From contig CAMYMO010000019.1 of NCBI GenBank assembly GCA_947259425.1, forward strand, positions 1 to 5,477: a DNA stretch of 5,477 bases. Direction: 5' to 3'. The translations under genes were made by a program, and so were the position numbers. The notes below the pieces were generated by a model that ran no database searches, was not told the DNA's origin, and was given only the letters and a program-made list of their open reading frames with translations. Positions within the stretch are counted from its first letter, which is position 1. The number at the start of each line of letters is the position of its first letter. The stretch is from an uncultured Ectothiorhodospiraceae bacterium. Its GTDB lineage: Bacteria; Pseudomonadota; Gammaproteobacteria; UBA6429; Thiohalophilaceae. This document shows positions 1 to 4,983 of the stretch, piece by piece.

Positions 1-27
1 ATCTAACTTTTTCAGATCTAATCTCTT

Positions 28-48
28 AATCTATTTCCTAAATAGATT
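28..48. repeat. AT-rich perfect inverted repeat
   Basis: A 9-base arm (AATCTATTT, 28-36) is followed by a 3-base spacer and its exact complement (40-48). No T run follows on either strand, so it is not a convincing intrinsic terminator. It may be an operator or the tail of a neighbouring gene outside the window. The rest of 1-129 is AT-rich with no coding region that I can support. Confidence 0.4.
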
Positions 49-129
49 CAAAGAATAAATATTATTATAGTCATTGATAAGCTAAGTGGAGCGTTAAATA
101 GTCCGTTTGGATATTTAATTAACCAGAAT

Positions 130-163
130 AAAAAAAGCCCACACATTTTTTTGCAGGCCTTTA
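130..163 (-). terminator. Rho-independent terminator of the sulfur globule-like gene
   Basis: Read on the minus strand, just after the stop codon of the 183-740 gene, GCCTGCA (158-152) pairs with TGTGGGC (143-137). The stem uses two G-U pairs and an A-rich loop. It is followed by a run of six T (136-131). An A-T extension at the stem base comes from the AAAG before it and the T run after it. Position and shape fit an intrinsic terminator ending a single-gene transcript. Confidence 0.7.
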
Positions 164-182
164 TGTTGTTGCTATGTAGTGT

Positions 183-740
183 TTATTTCTTGCCGTAACG
201 TTTTTCCATCATAGCAATATATTCATCGTGTGCTTTTTTCTGTGCTTGGAAATAGGCTTTACGTTGTTCTTCCATTTTTTTGTAGTATTCAGCCTGAGCT
301 TTCTGCTGTGCTTCGATCTGGTCTTGTGAAAGAGCGGGGGTCTTGTAACCGTTATTATAATATGGGTTATAACCATAACCGTTGTTGCCGTAGCTATTAC
401 CATAGCCATTTCCGTGACCGCGAGCATTGGCATTCATGTTGAAGCCGAAGTTGCCATCGCCCATGAAGTTGCCGTTACTATAACCATTGTTGTAACCGTT
501 ATATCCGTTGTTGTAGCCGTTATAACCATTGTTACCGTAACCATTACCATAGCCATTTCCGTGACCACGTGCATTGGCATTCATGTTAAAGCCGAAATTG
601 CCATCCCCCATGAAGTTGCCATTACCAGAGTTGTAGCCGTTATATCCATTGTTGTAACCGTTACCATAATATGGTGTCCACGCTAGAGCGGAAAAGGAAA
701 CGGTGATGAGTGCTGCTGCTAAGATTGTTTTAATTGTCAT
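183..740 (-). CDS. Secreted Gly/Asn/Tyr-rich repeat protein, sulfur globule protein-like
   Basis: This 185-residue protein starts with a clear signal peptide (K4, hydrophobic 6-19, likely cleavage after ALA at 18-20). Residues 21-132 are almost entirely Gly, Asn and Tyr in GYN/GNGYG repeats. A 26-residue block with FMGDGNFGFNMNANARGHG occurs twice, at 41-66 and 90-115. This composition and the GDG...FNMN...ARGHG pattern resemble the sulfur globule proteins that coat intracytoplasmically invaginated or periplasmic sulfur deposits in sulfur-oxidising bacteria; I recognise this by resemblance only. Residues 137-185 differ: they are rich in Lys, Glu, Gln and Ala with regular aromatic residues and look like a charged helix. 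The start is supported by AGGGAG at 754-749, eight bases upstream of the ATG. A terminator follows, so the gene appears monocistronic. Alternatives are another Gly-rich structural or surface protein. Confidence 0.65.
   Translation of the reverse strand: MTIKTILAAALITVSFSALAWTPYYGNGYNNGYNGYNSGNGNFMGDGNFGFNMNANARGHGNGYGNGYGNNGYNGYNNGYNGYNNGYSNGNFMGDGNFGFNMNANARGHGNGYGNSYGNNGYGYNPYYNNGYKTPALSQDQIEAQQKAQAEYYKKMEEQRKAYFQAQKKAHDEYIAMMEKRYGKK
396..620 (-). repeat. Intragenic duplication (two 78-base blocks, 147-base period)
   Basis: Positions 543-620 and 396-473 encode the same 26 residues. By eye they differ at about six bases, all synonymous, so the protein sequence has been kept while the DNA drifted. 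The spacing of 147 bases equals 49 codons. This supports the reading frame as real and points to an older in-frame duplication that has been under protein-level selection. Confidence 0.85.
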
Positions 741-962
741 GTCTAATACTCCCTATTACTTGTGAAATAAGGCATCAGAAATCGTACAGCTGATGCAGAT
801 GAAACTGCTTGTGTGCTTATATATAAGAATATAATTAAAAACTAATGTAATTCCACAAAGAATATATTCATTTATTTTATCCGTGAATTCATAAAGTTAA
901 TTTTAGAATCGATCTAGAACATTTATGTGCGGCTTATATTCGGAAATTACGAAACGAATAAA

Positions 963-979
963 CATTAATATAATTAATG
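963..979 (+). promoter_or_regulatory. Consensus -10 box within a perfect palindrome
   Basis: CATTAAT (963-969), a 3-base spacer and ATTAATG (973-979) form a perfect inverted repeat. A consensus TATAAT (969-974) lies inside it. A weak -35 (TTACGA, 947-952, 16 bases away) is possible. A further inverted repeat, TATTCG (937-942) with CGAATA (955-960), lies just upstream. The layout would suit a promoter covered by a dimeric repressor. AT-rich sequence makes chance matches likely, so this is tentative. Confidence 0.35.
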
Positions 980-998
980 TATAAGGGGAGTAATCGCA

Positions 999-1106
999 AT
1001 GCGCAGAGTTAATGATCGATCAGGTTCTTATAAATTATATTTGTATAGCTTAATGGCTGTGAGTACGAAATATTTAACACTTAACGAAATCAAACCCGAT
1101 TCATAG
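999..1106 (+). CDS. Possible small protein, 35 residues, unknown function
   Basis: The frame starts at ATG 999 and ends at TAG 1104-1106. A strong ribosome binding site, AAGGGGAG (983-990), lies eight bases upstream, and a consensus -10 box lies shortly before that. The product begins MRRVNDRSGSYKLYLYS and ends NEIKPDS; it is basic at the N-terminus and has no clear membrane segment or known motif. I do not recognise it. The strength of the translation signal in a 560-base gap is the main reason to list it. It could be a real small protein, a leader peptide, or a decayed gene start. No terminator is evident after it. Confidence 0.35.
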   Translation: MRRVNDRSGSYKLYLYSLMAVSTKYLTLNEIKPDS

Positions 1107-1174
1107 GATAGCTCAATATGTTGATTAAAAATAATACAAAAGATAGCAATTAAGATGAGATGTTTTGTTGAGAG

Positions 1175-1188
1175 TTGATGTCGATCAA
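1175..1188. promoter_or_regulatory. FNR/Anr/Dnr-type binding site
   Basis: TTGATGTCGATCAA matches the known FNR-family consensus TTGAT-N4-ATCAA at all ten defined bases. One more pair on each side (G1174, C1189) extends the symmetry. It lies 116 bases before the ATG of the 1305-1976 gene and after the small frame at 999-1106, so that gene is the likely target. Relative to a TATGAG -10 candidate at 1241-1246 the centre would be near -71; relative to TATGAT at 1271-1276 it would be near -101. Regulation by oxygen or nitric oxide is inference. Confidence 0.6.
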
Positions 1189-1247
1189 CGCTAAGTAAGT
1201 GGCCTCTGGTTCAAACTGCTGTTTCTGAGCGTTTTGGTTTTATGAGA

Positions 1248-1276
1248 TTGGTTAACTAGAACTCGAACGATATGAT
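1248..1276 (+). promoter_or_regulatory. Candidate sigma-70 promoter of the Met-rich membrane protein gene
   Basis: TTGGTT (1248-1253) and TATGAT (1271-1276) are separated by 17 bases. Transcription would begin near 1283, giving a short leader that still contains the GGGGA ribosome binding site at 1293-1297. An alternative -10 (TATGAG, 1241-1246) would place the FNR-type box at a usual class I distance. Confidence 0.35.
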
Positions 1277-1304
1277 GAGCGATGTGATCGGCGGGGAAAT
1301 ATAA

Positions 1305-1976
1305 ATGAGTAATGACAATGAAAAGCCTGAGGAAACCAGCAAAGCCTCGGTTAAAAAGAAAATTAAGACAGCAAAAACAACTTCGAGCGCTGAAGCACAA
1401 AGTGATGATAGTACTGCGGCCATCCTGGCCCTCAAAGAGGGTCTCATCGAGTTACACCATCAAAACGATGCACGTATGTGTGCCCAGGAAGATAAACTGG
1501 CCGAACTCTATAAAGACCTGGAAGGGGCTTTTAAAAAAATACACCTGGATACGGGGAAACGAGATAATCAAAGTAGTTCTACCGTTGATCAACTTTCGAC
1601 GACGATCATTCGCACCAGTGAAGAGATGCGAAAAGAATATGAAGAGATGGAAAAGCTACAAGAGAAACGTCTGGCCGCCGAAAGTCAGGAATATTCTCAC
1701 AGCATAAAACGAACAAAAATCATCGCGGTTCCGGCGATCGTATTGGCCTTTGTTGCGCTCATCTACATGTTTTATACCGTTAATGTCATGGAAAAAGCGA
1801 TGACTCAAATGTCCCAGGACATGAGTCATATGCGCCAGGATATGAGTGCGTTAACGCATAATGTATCGGCTATGTCGGTCAACATCGGAGGCATGCGTCA
1901 TGATATGAATATTATGACCCATAACGTGGCACCGGCGATGAGTGGTATGCGTCGAATGATGCCGTGGTCACCTTGA
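1305..1976 (+). CDS. Single-pass inner-membrane protein with cytoplasmic coiled coil and Met-rich heptad-repeat tail
   Basis: The 223-residue product has a charged, Lys/Ser/Ala-rich start (1-40), a region likely to form coiled coil (about 40-130), a basic flank SIKRTK (133-138), one transmembrane segment (about 139-158) and a 64-residue tail. The positive-inside rule puts the N-terminal part in the cytoplasm and the tail in the periplasm. In the tail, Met, Leu, Val or Ile recur every 3-4 residues (162, 166, 169, 173, 176, 180, 183, 187, 190, 194, 197, 201, 204), a clear heptad pattern with mostly Met in the core. Fourteen Met lie between 162 and 219. The motif MTHN or LTHN occurs twice and the protein ends MMPWSP. 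The start has GGGGA seven bases upstream. I do not recognise a named family. A scaffold or sensor role, or metal binding through Met and His, are guesses. An FNR-type box upstream hints at control by oxygen supply. Confidence 0.85.
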   Translation: MSNDNEKPEETSKASVKKKIKTAKTTSSAEAQSDDSTAAILALKEGLIELHHQNDARMCAQEDKLAELYKDLEGAFKKIHLDTGKRDNQSSSTVDQLSTTIIRTSEEMRKEYEEMEKLQEKRLAAESQEYSHSIKRTKIIAVPAIVLAFVALIYMFYTVNVMEKAMTQMSQDMSHMRQDMSALTHNVSAMSVNIGGMRHDMNIMTHNVAPAMSGMRRMMPWSP

Positions 1977-2043
1977 GCCAGTCAGTTACGACTTTTTATC
2001 TTTTCAGTTTAATATGATTCGTTGTCTTAGTTTATAGTCATTA

Positions 2044-4230
2044 CTAAGGGCAGATTGCAGTGGCGGTGATCCAGTCGGATACAATTTGCAATCCTTGATC
2101 GTCCTCGATGTCCGTCGCCAATGGTGGCATGCGTTCGCTTGCGGATTGTGCTAGTAGCCGTTGATATATGATTGAGTCACTGGTGTTATTGGGAGTGAAT
2201 AATTGTGTTGCGCCCAACACGTTACCAAAGACGGGTGGCGCATCGCATAAATTCATCGCACTAAAGTCCAGCGCATAATGAAAATCAAGATTACTTTGCA
2301 CGGGACCCCCCGCGCGGTGGCAATGACTGCAATTGCTATGTAAATAACTGCGCGCGATATCACCGGGTTGTGCAGTGAGATCATCATACTCAGTTAAACG
2401 CGGCAGTGAATTCGGTTCCGCCGGTGATGCATTAAACAGATCAATGCTATCCAGGTAGGTGATCTGGTTTATCTGTGCAGTAACATCATTGGGGTTTGTG
2501 ATTAATCGATTTAGTTGAGCGGTTTCAGGGCCCAGCACTCGACCCGCAGCGGCTGTATGGCATTGAAGGCATTGTGCCTGACTCGGGAACGTCCAGTTTT
2601 GATTACCGATGGTCACCGTTCGGGAAGAAGTGAGCAGGGTTGCATCCGTCTCGGTTGCATTCCATTCATAACTGTAACCTGCCCATGAGCCGTTGGTATG
2701 TCGGGCAAATAAACGCGTTTCAACTAATTGACCATTGAGGCTAAAATCTTTTCTTAATACGCTTCCGATCGGGAAGTTCCAGTCATGATCATTTTCAATA
2801 TTGATGAACTCGTTATCCGGTAACGCTAACCAACGTTGTTTATCGGTATTATCAGACCATAGTGGTGCATTGATTTCGTATGGAATCATGCCGCTGGCTG
2901 AAAGTCTGGGATCATTTATATCGGCACAGCCTGTTTGTGAGAGTTGGGCTGCAAACGGTTGGATCGGCGTTGAGTTTGGATCAGGTTCCAGTTTGAAGAT
3001 TCGCCCGATATCAATATAGATAAGGTACAACTCGCCATTCGCATCTTCAGCCAACGACGCGATGAGATTATTACTGGAGAGTAATGTCCTGCGTTGTGGG
3101 TTCGTGTAAGGATCAGAGATGGCCCAAACCTGTCCACTTCCATAATCGGCAAAGACATATTGGCCGAATAACGATGGCGCATCATTTCCACGATAAACAT
3201 AGCCGCCGGTGATACTGGAACCATCAGAACGAGGATATTCATGAACCGGTGGCTCGTGAACTAAATTGTTTGGACAATTGCCACCATATTGGGTGTTCAA
3301 GCGGGTGCCCTCATAACACCCCCAGCCGTAATTATTTCCGACTTGCACTAAATCAATTTCTTCGCGGTTAGATTGCCCGACATCGCCCGCCCATAATTGA
3401 TTGGTCGTGCGATCAAAACTCCATCGCCATGGATTGCGTAATCCCCAGGCAAAGATTTCAGGGCAGCCGCCATTGGCGCAACTGGTATTTGTAGAGAATG
3501 GGTTGCTTGCCGGAATGCTGTACGGGGTTCCTCGAGTGGCGTCGGGAGTACCCGGATCAATTCGTAACATCGCGCCGAGCAAGGTAGTGCGGTCTTGCCC
3601 ATTTTGGTCGGGATCATTTCCTGAGCCACCGTCTCCGATGCCAATAAACAGGTGACCATTGGCATCGAAGGCAATGTGTCCACCATTGTGATTGCTATAG
3701 GGTTGATTGATTCGTAATAATTGAACTTCACTCGAGGGTTCAATGGCGGTGCGTGCAGTATTAGTCTCAAAGCGAGAGATGATCGACCAAAGGGCGCCAG
3801 GTTCACCTGCGGATACCGGACCGGTATAGGAAAAATAAACAAAGCCATTGGAATCAAAATTGGGGTCAAAGGCCATTCCTAGTAGGCCACCTTCTCCAGC
3901 GGTTGAAACTAATGAGCTGATGTCGGCAAACGGGGTGGAGGTCATCACGCCTGGATTGTTATCGAAGGTGCGAACGGTACCCATACGTTCGACAACATAC
4001 AGTTGGTTCCCTGAGGGTGCCGGAATCATGGCGATGGGTTGGTTAAAAGTTAAATTACTAAAGGCATTGCTCTGTCGAATAGCGGAAAAGCTGGTTGCCG
4101 CACCGGCTAAACAGGATGTATTAGTGGGTCGGTCTGTCGGAGGAGTCGAACCAGACGGATTTTCGGCCGAACCACCTCCGCATGCGGAGAGGCCAAACGC
4201 CAATAGAATGATGAAGTTTAATTTAGCCAA
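2044..4230 (-). CDS. Lipoprotein: PQQ-type sugar dehydrogenase beta-propeller fused to a di-haem c-type domain
   Basis: With the start used here the product has 728 residues. It opens with a lipoprotein signal, lipobox LSAC with Cys17, followed by a Gly/Ser/Pro-rich linker. Residues about 53-415 match the glucose/sorbosone dehydrogenase (soluble PQQ dehydrogenase, YliI-like) fold: VVERMGTVRTF, NHNGGHIAFD (180-189; His181 is the catalytic His candidate), GIGDGGSGND, GLRNPWRWSFD (Arg265 region), GDVGQ..REEID (282-293) and NNYGWGCYEG. Residues about 433-728 hold two c-type haem sites, CLQCH (554-558) and CSHCH (634-638), plus RMPPLATD, whose Met701 may be an axial ligand. This C-terminal part resembles an uncharacterised family I recall as HNE_0200-like (TIGR03806). 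The likely role is periplasmic or outer-membrane oxidation of a sugar or alcohol with electrons passed to the attached haems; the substrate is unknown. Start choice: TTG at 4230 has AAGGA eight bases upstream. An in-frame TTG at 4266 (12 residues longer) follows a stop codon directly and lacks a ribosome binding site. The gene converges on 1305-1976 with 67 bases between and no strong terminator. Confidence 0.85.
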   Translation of the reverse strand: MAKLNFIILLAFGLSACGGGSAENPSGSTPPTDRPTNTSCLAGAATSFSAIRQSNAFSNLTFNQPIAMIPAPSGNQLYVVERMGTVRTFDNNPGVMTSTPFADISSLVSTAGEGGLLGMAFDPNFDSNGFVYFSYTGPVSAGEPGALWSIISRFETNTARTAIEPSSEVQLLRINQPYSNHNGGHIAFDANGHLFIGIGDGGSGNDPDQNGQDRTTLLGAMLRIDPGTPDATRGTPYSIPASNPFSTNTSCANGGCPEIFAWGLRNPWRWSFDRTTNQLWAGDVGQSNREEIDLVQVGNNYGWGCYEGTRLNTQYGGNCPNNLVHEPPVHEYPRSDGSSITGGYVYRGNDAPSLFGQYVFADYGSGQVWAISDPYTNPQRRTLLSSNNLIASLAEDANGELYLIYIDIGRIFKLEPDPNSTPIQPFAAQLSQTGCADINDPRLSASGMIPYEINAPLWSDNTDKQRWLALPDNEFINIENDHDWNFPIGSVLRKDFSLNGQLVETRLFARHTNGSWAGYSYEWNATETDATLLTSSRTVTIGNQNWTFPSQAQCLQCHTAAAGRVLGPETAQLNRLITNPNDVTAQINQITYLDSIDLFNASPAEPNSLPRLTEYDDLTAQPGDIARSYLHSNCSHCHRAGGPVQSNLDFHYALDFSAMNLCDAPPVFGNVLGATQLFTPNNTSDSIIYQRLLAQSASERMPPLATDIEDDQGLQIVSDWITATAICP

Positions 4231-4332
4231 CCGGAATATCCTTTTCGTATATCTGCTATTGGTCAATTATACAAAGGCACAAATTGGTCACAACGAGTGG
4301 AGGGCGTTTTTGAGAAGGTCGTCTGCTTTTGC

Positions 4333-4362
4333 CTAATATTTACCCTTTTGGGATGCGATCAA
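4333..4362 (-). promoter_or_regulatory. Weak candidate promoter for the dehydrogenase-haem lipoprotein
   Basis: On the minus strand TTGATC (4362-4357) and TATTAG (4338-4333) are 18 bases apart, with a leader of roughly 95 bases to the TTG start. A perfect TTGACA (4385-4380) lies a little further upstream but has no good partner at 17 bases. The call is tentative. Confidence 0.25.
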
Positions 4363-4396
4363 GCAATCCAGTCTAGGCATGTCAAAAACGGACGAT

Positions 4397-4425
4397 TTGA
4401 GGTATGCTTCGCAACCAATTAGTTT
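4397..4425 (+). promoter_or_regulatory. Candidate promoter of the 4.5S RNA gene
   Basis: TTGAGG (4397-4402) and TAGTTT (4420-4425) are separated by exactly 17 bases and would start transcription around 4432-4434, close to the predicted RNA 5' end near 4438. The -10 keeps the three most conserved bases (TA...T). Position relative to the RNA is the strongest support. Confidence 0.45.
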
Positions 4426-4437
4426 TGGTCAGTTTAT

Positions 4438-4551
4438 GGTGCTTGCATCGGTTCCCTCGCGACGAGAAATTGCAAACCCCGCCAGGCCCGGAAGGGAGCA
4501 ACGGTAGTAATGGATTCGGGTGCCGGGGTGTAGCGGGTGCGAGCGCCACCC
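4438..4551 (+). ncRNA. ffs: Signal recognition particle 4.5S RNA
   Basis: The core CCAGGCCCGGAAGGGAGCA (4482-4500) carries the conserved GGAA tetraloop and the asymmetric internal loop bases bound by Ffh. The later GTGCCGGGGTGTAGCGGG matches the conserved 3' strand (GUGCCGGGAUGUAGC in E. coli). Terminal pairing is visible: GGTG (4438-4441) with CACC (4547-4550), and CTTGC with GCGAG after a CGC bulge. The length of about 114 bases equals that of the E. coli RNA. It pairs with Ffh to target nascent membrane proteins to FtsY and the translocon. Its place shortly before dnaX matches the known gammaproteobacterial context. The exact ends are estimated from pairing. Confidence 0.93.
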
Positions 4552-4571
4552 TAATTTAAAGCTTAAAATTC

Positions 4572-4646
4572 AAAAAATGGGGTCAGAGACGTATTATTTT
4601 CTGCTGGAACAGAAGATAAATAATACGTCTCTGACCCCGTTTTTTT
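4572..4646. repeat. Palindromic element copy 1 (REP/MITE-like, possible terminator)
   Basis: Two 21-base arms (4579-4599 and 4618-4638), beginning GGGGTCAGAGACG, are perfect complements. An inner stem TTCTG/CAGAA surrounds the loop CTGGAA. Outside lie an A run (4572-4577) and a T run (4640-4646), which extend the pairing. In either direction the transcript would form a long hairpin followed by U residues, so it may terminate the 4.5S transcript. GGGGTCAGAG-type ends are, from memory, frequent in intergenic repeats of gammaproteobacteria linked to IS200-like REP transposases. No transposase is encoded here. Compared with copy 2, one base is missing in the left arm near the loop. Confidence 0.8.
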
Positions 4647-4661
4647 CTGACCCCATTTTTT
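4647..4661. repeat. Half-copy of the palindrome end
   Basis: CTGACCCCATTTTTT repeats the right end of the palindrome. It is the exact complement of 4572-4586, the left A run and GGGGTCAG. It could pair with that left end as an alternative to the inner 21-base arms. A weaker trace (GACCCTAT, 4885-4892) occupies the same position after copy 2, so it belonged to the unit before duplication. Confidence 0.6.
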
Positions 4662-4697
4662 TAAAAAATAAAGAATGGCCGATTGTTTTCGAGCCAT

Positions 4698-4787
4698 AGA
4701 AATTGCTCCCCGCCAGCCCGGACCCGTATCAGTGAGCACAAGGGTAGTGGATTCGGGTGCCGGGGTGTAGCGGGTAGAGCGCCACCC
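4698..4787 (+). pseudogene. Degenerate second copy of the 4.5S RNA gene
   Basis: The 3' half (4749-4787) matches 4512-4551 of the intact gene with only a two-base loss in GGGTGCGAGCG. The 5' half keeps AGAAATTGC and CCCCGCCAG but the core reads CCCGGACCCGTATCAGTGAG, without the AGG...GGAAGG..GCA bases needed for Ffh binding. The sequence upstream (4676-4697) shows only faint likeness to the 5' arm of the intact copy, and the matching GGTG start is absent. It is probably non-functional as SRP RNA. A changed RNA with a new role is possible but unsupported. Confidence 0.7.
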
Positions 4788-4807
4788 TTATTTAAAGCTT
4801 AAAATTC

Positions 4808-4884
4808 AAAAAAATGGGGTCAGAGACGTATTATTTATCTGCTGGAACAGAAGATAAATAATACGTCTCTGACCCCGTTTTTTT
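4808..4884. repeat. Palindromic element copy 2 (REP/MITE-like)
   Basis: The arms 4816-4840 and 4852-4876 are perfect 25-base complements around the 11-base loop GCTGGAACAGA. Seven A precede and seven T follow, in mirror position. It is more regular than copy 1, which suggests that copy 1 lost one base after the duplication or that copy 2 is the better preserved form. It sits between the pseudogene and dnaX and could end transcription arriving from the 4.5S gene. Confidence 0.8.
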
Positions 4885-4914
4885 GACCCTATTCTTCGTT
4901 GTTCGCCTTATACT
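4883..4914 (+). promoter_or_regulatory. Tentative dnaX promoter
   Basis: TATACT (4909-4914) is a good -10 box. The nearest -35-like hexamer, TTGACC (4883-4888), is 20 bases away, longer than ideal, and lies on the right edge of the repeat. An overlapping TATAAG (4916-4921) is an alternative. A small stem CCCCA/TGGGG (4930-4946) lies in the presumed leader. Confidence 0.3.
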
Positions 4915-4983
4915 ATATAAGTAGATGCGCCCCAGAGGGCTTGGGGTTAGAATATGACTTCATTGGCTGTGTAGAAGAAAAGC

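Larger units (their letters stand above)
4465..4893 (+). repeat. Tandem duplication: part of the 4.5S gene plus palindrome, offset about 233-237 bases
   Basis: The order AGAAATTGC, SRP 3' half, AAAGCTTAAAATTCAAA, palindrome, T run, GACCC-AT occurs from 4465 to about 4658 and again from 4698 to about 4893. The stretch GGATTCGGGTGCCGGGGTG and what follows it (27 bases from 4512 and from 4749) are identical, and the spacer and palindrome are nearly so. The middle of the RNA portion is strongly diverged in the second copy. The small shift in offset reflects short indels. Confidence 0.85.

Noticed and set aside
414..686. Val/Ile/Thr-rich open frame on the plus strand
   Set aside because: It is the antisense shadow of the Gly/Asn/Tyr repeats of the 183-740 gene; its low-complexity composition follows from the repeat codons and it has no ribosome binding site.
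755..870. Promoter for the 183-740 gene on the minus strand
   Set aside because: Several AT-rich -10-like hexamers exist (TATATT, TATAAG) but none has a convincing -35 at the right distance, so I cannot place it.
1272..1304. Ten-codon frame ending directly before the ATG at 1305
   Set aside because: It could be a leader peptide, but it has no ribosome binding site of its own and it spans the GGGGA used by the downstream gene.
1977..2043. Terminator between the convergent genes
   Set aside because: Only a 4-base stem (AGTC/GACT, near 1979-1993) before a short T run is visible, which is too weak to call.
3348..3869. 173-codon minus-strand frame
   Set aside because: It lies in another frame within the dehydrogenase domain, whose own frame carries clear family motifs here; the product of the alternative frame shows no recognisable motif.
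3848..4336. 162-codon plus-strand frame
   Set aside because: It is antisense to the lipoprotein gene's signal region and N-terminal part, with no plausible domain.
4465..4893. CRISPR-like repeated structure
   Set aside because: Only two units are present, the repeats are long palindromes with an RNA gene between them, and there are no regular spacers or cas genes.
4954..4974. Six-codon frame (MTSLAV) before dnaX
   Set aside because: It is too short and lacks a good ribosome binding site; it is likely chance.
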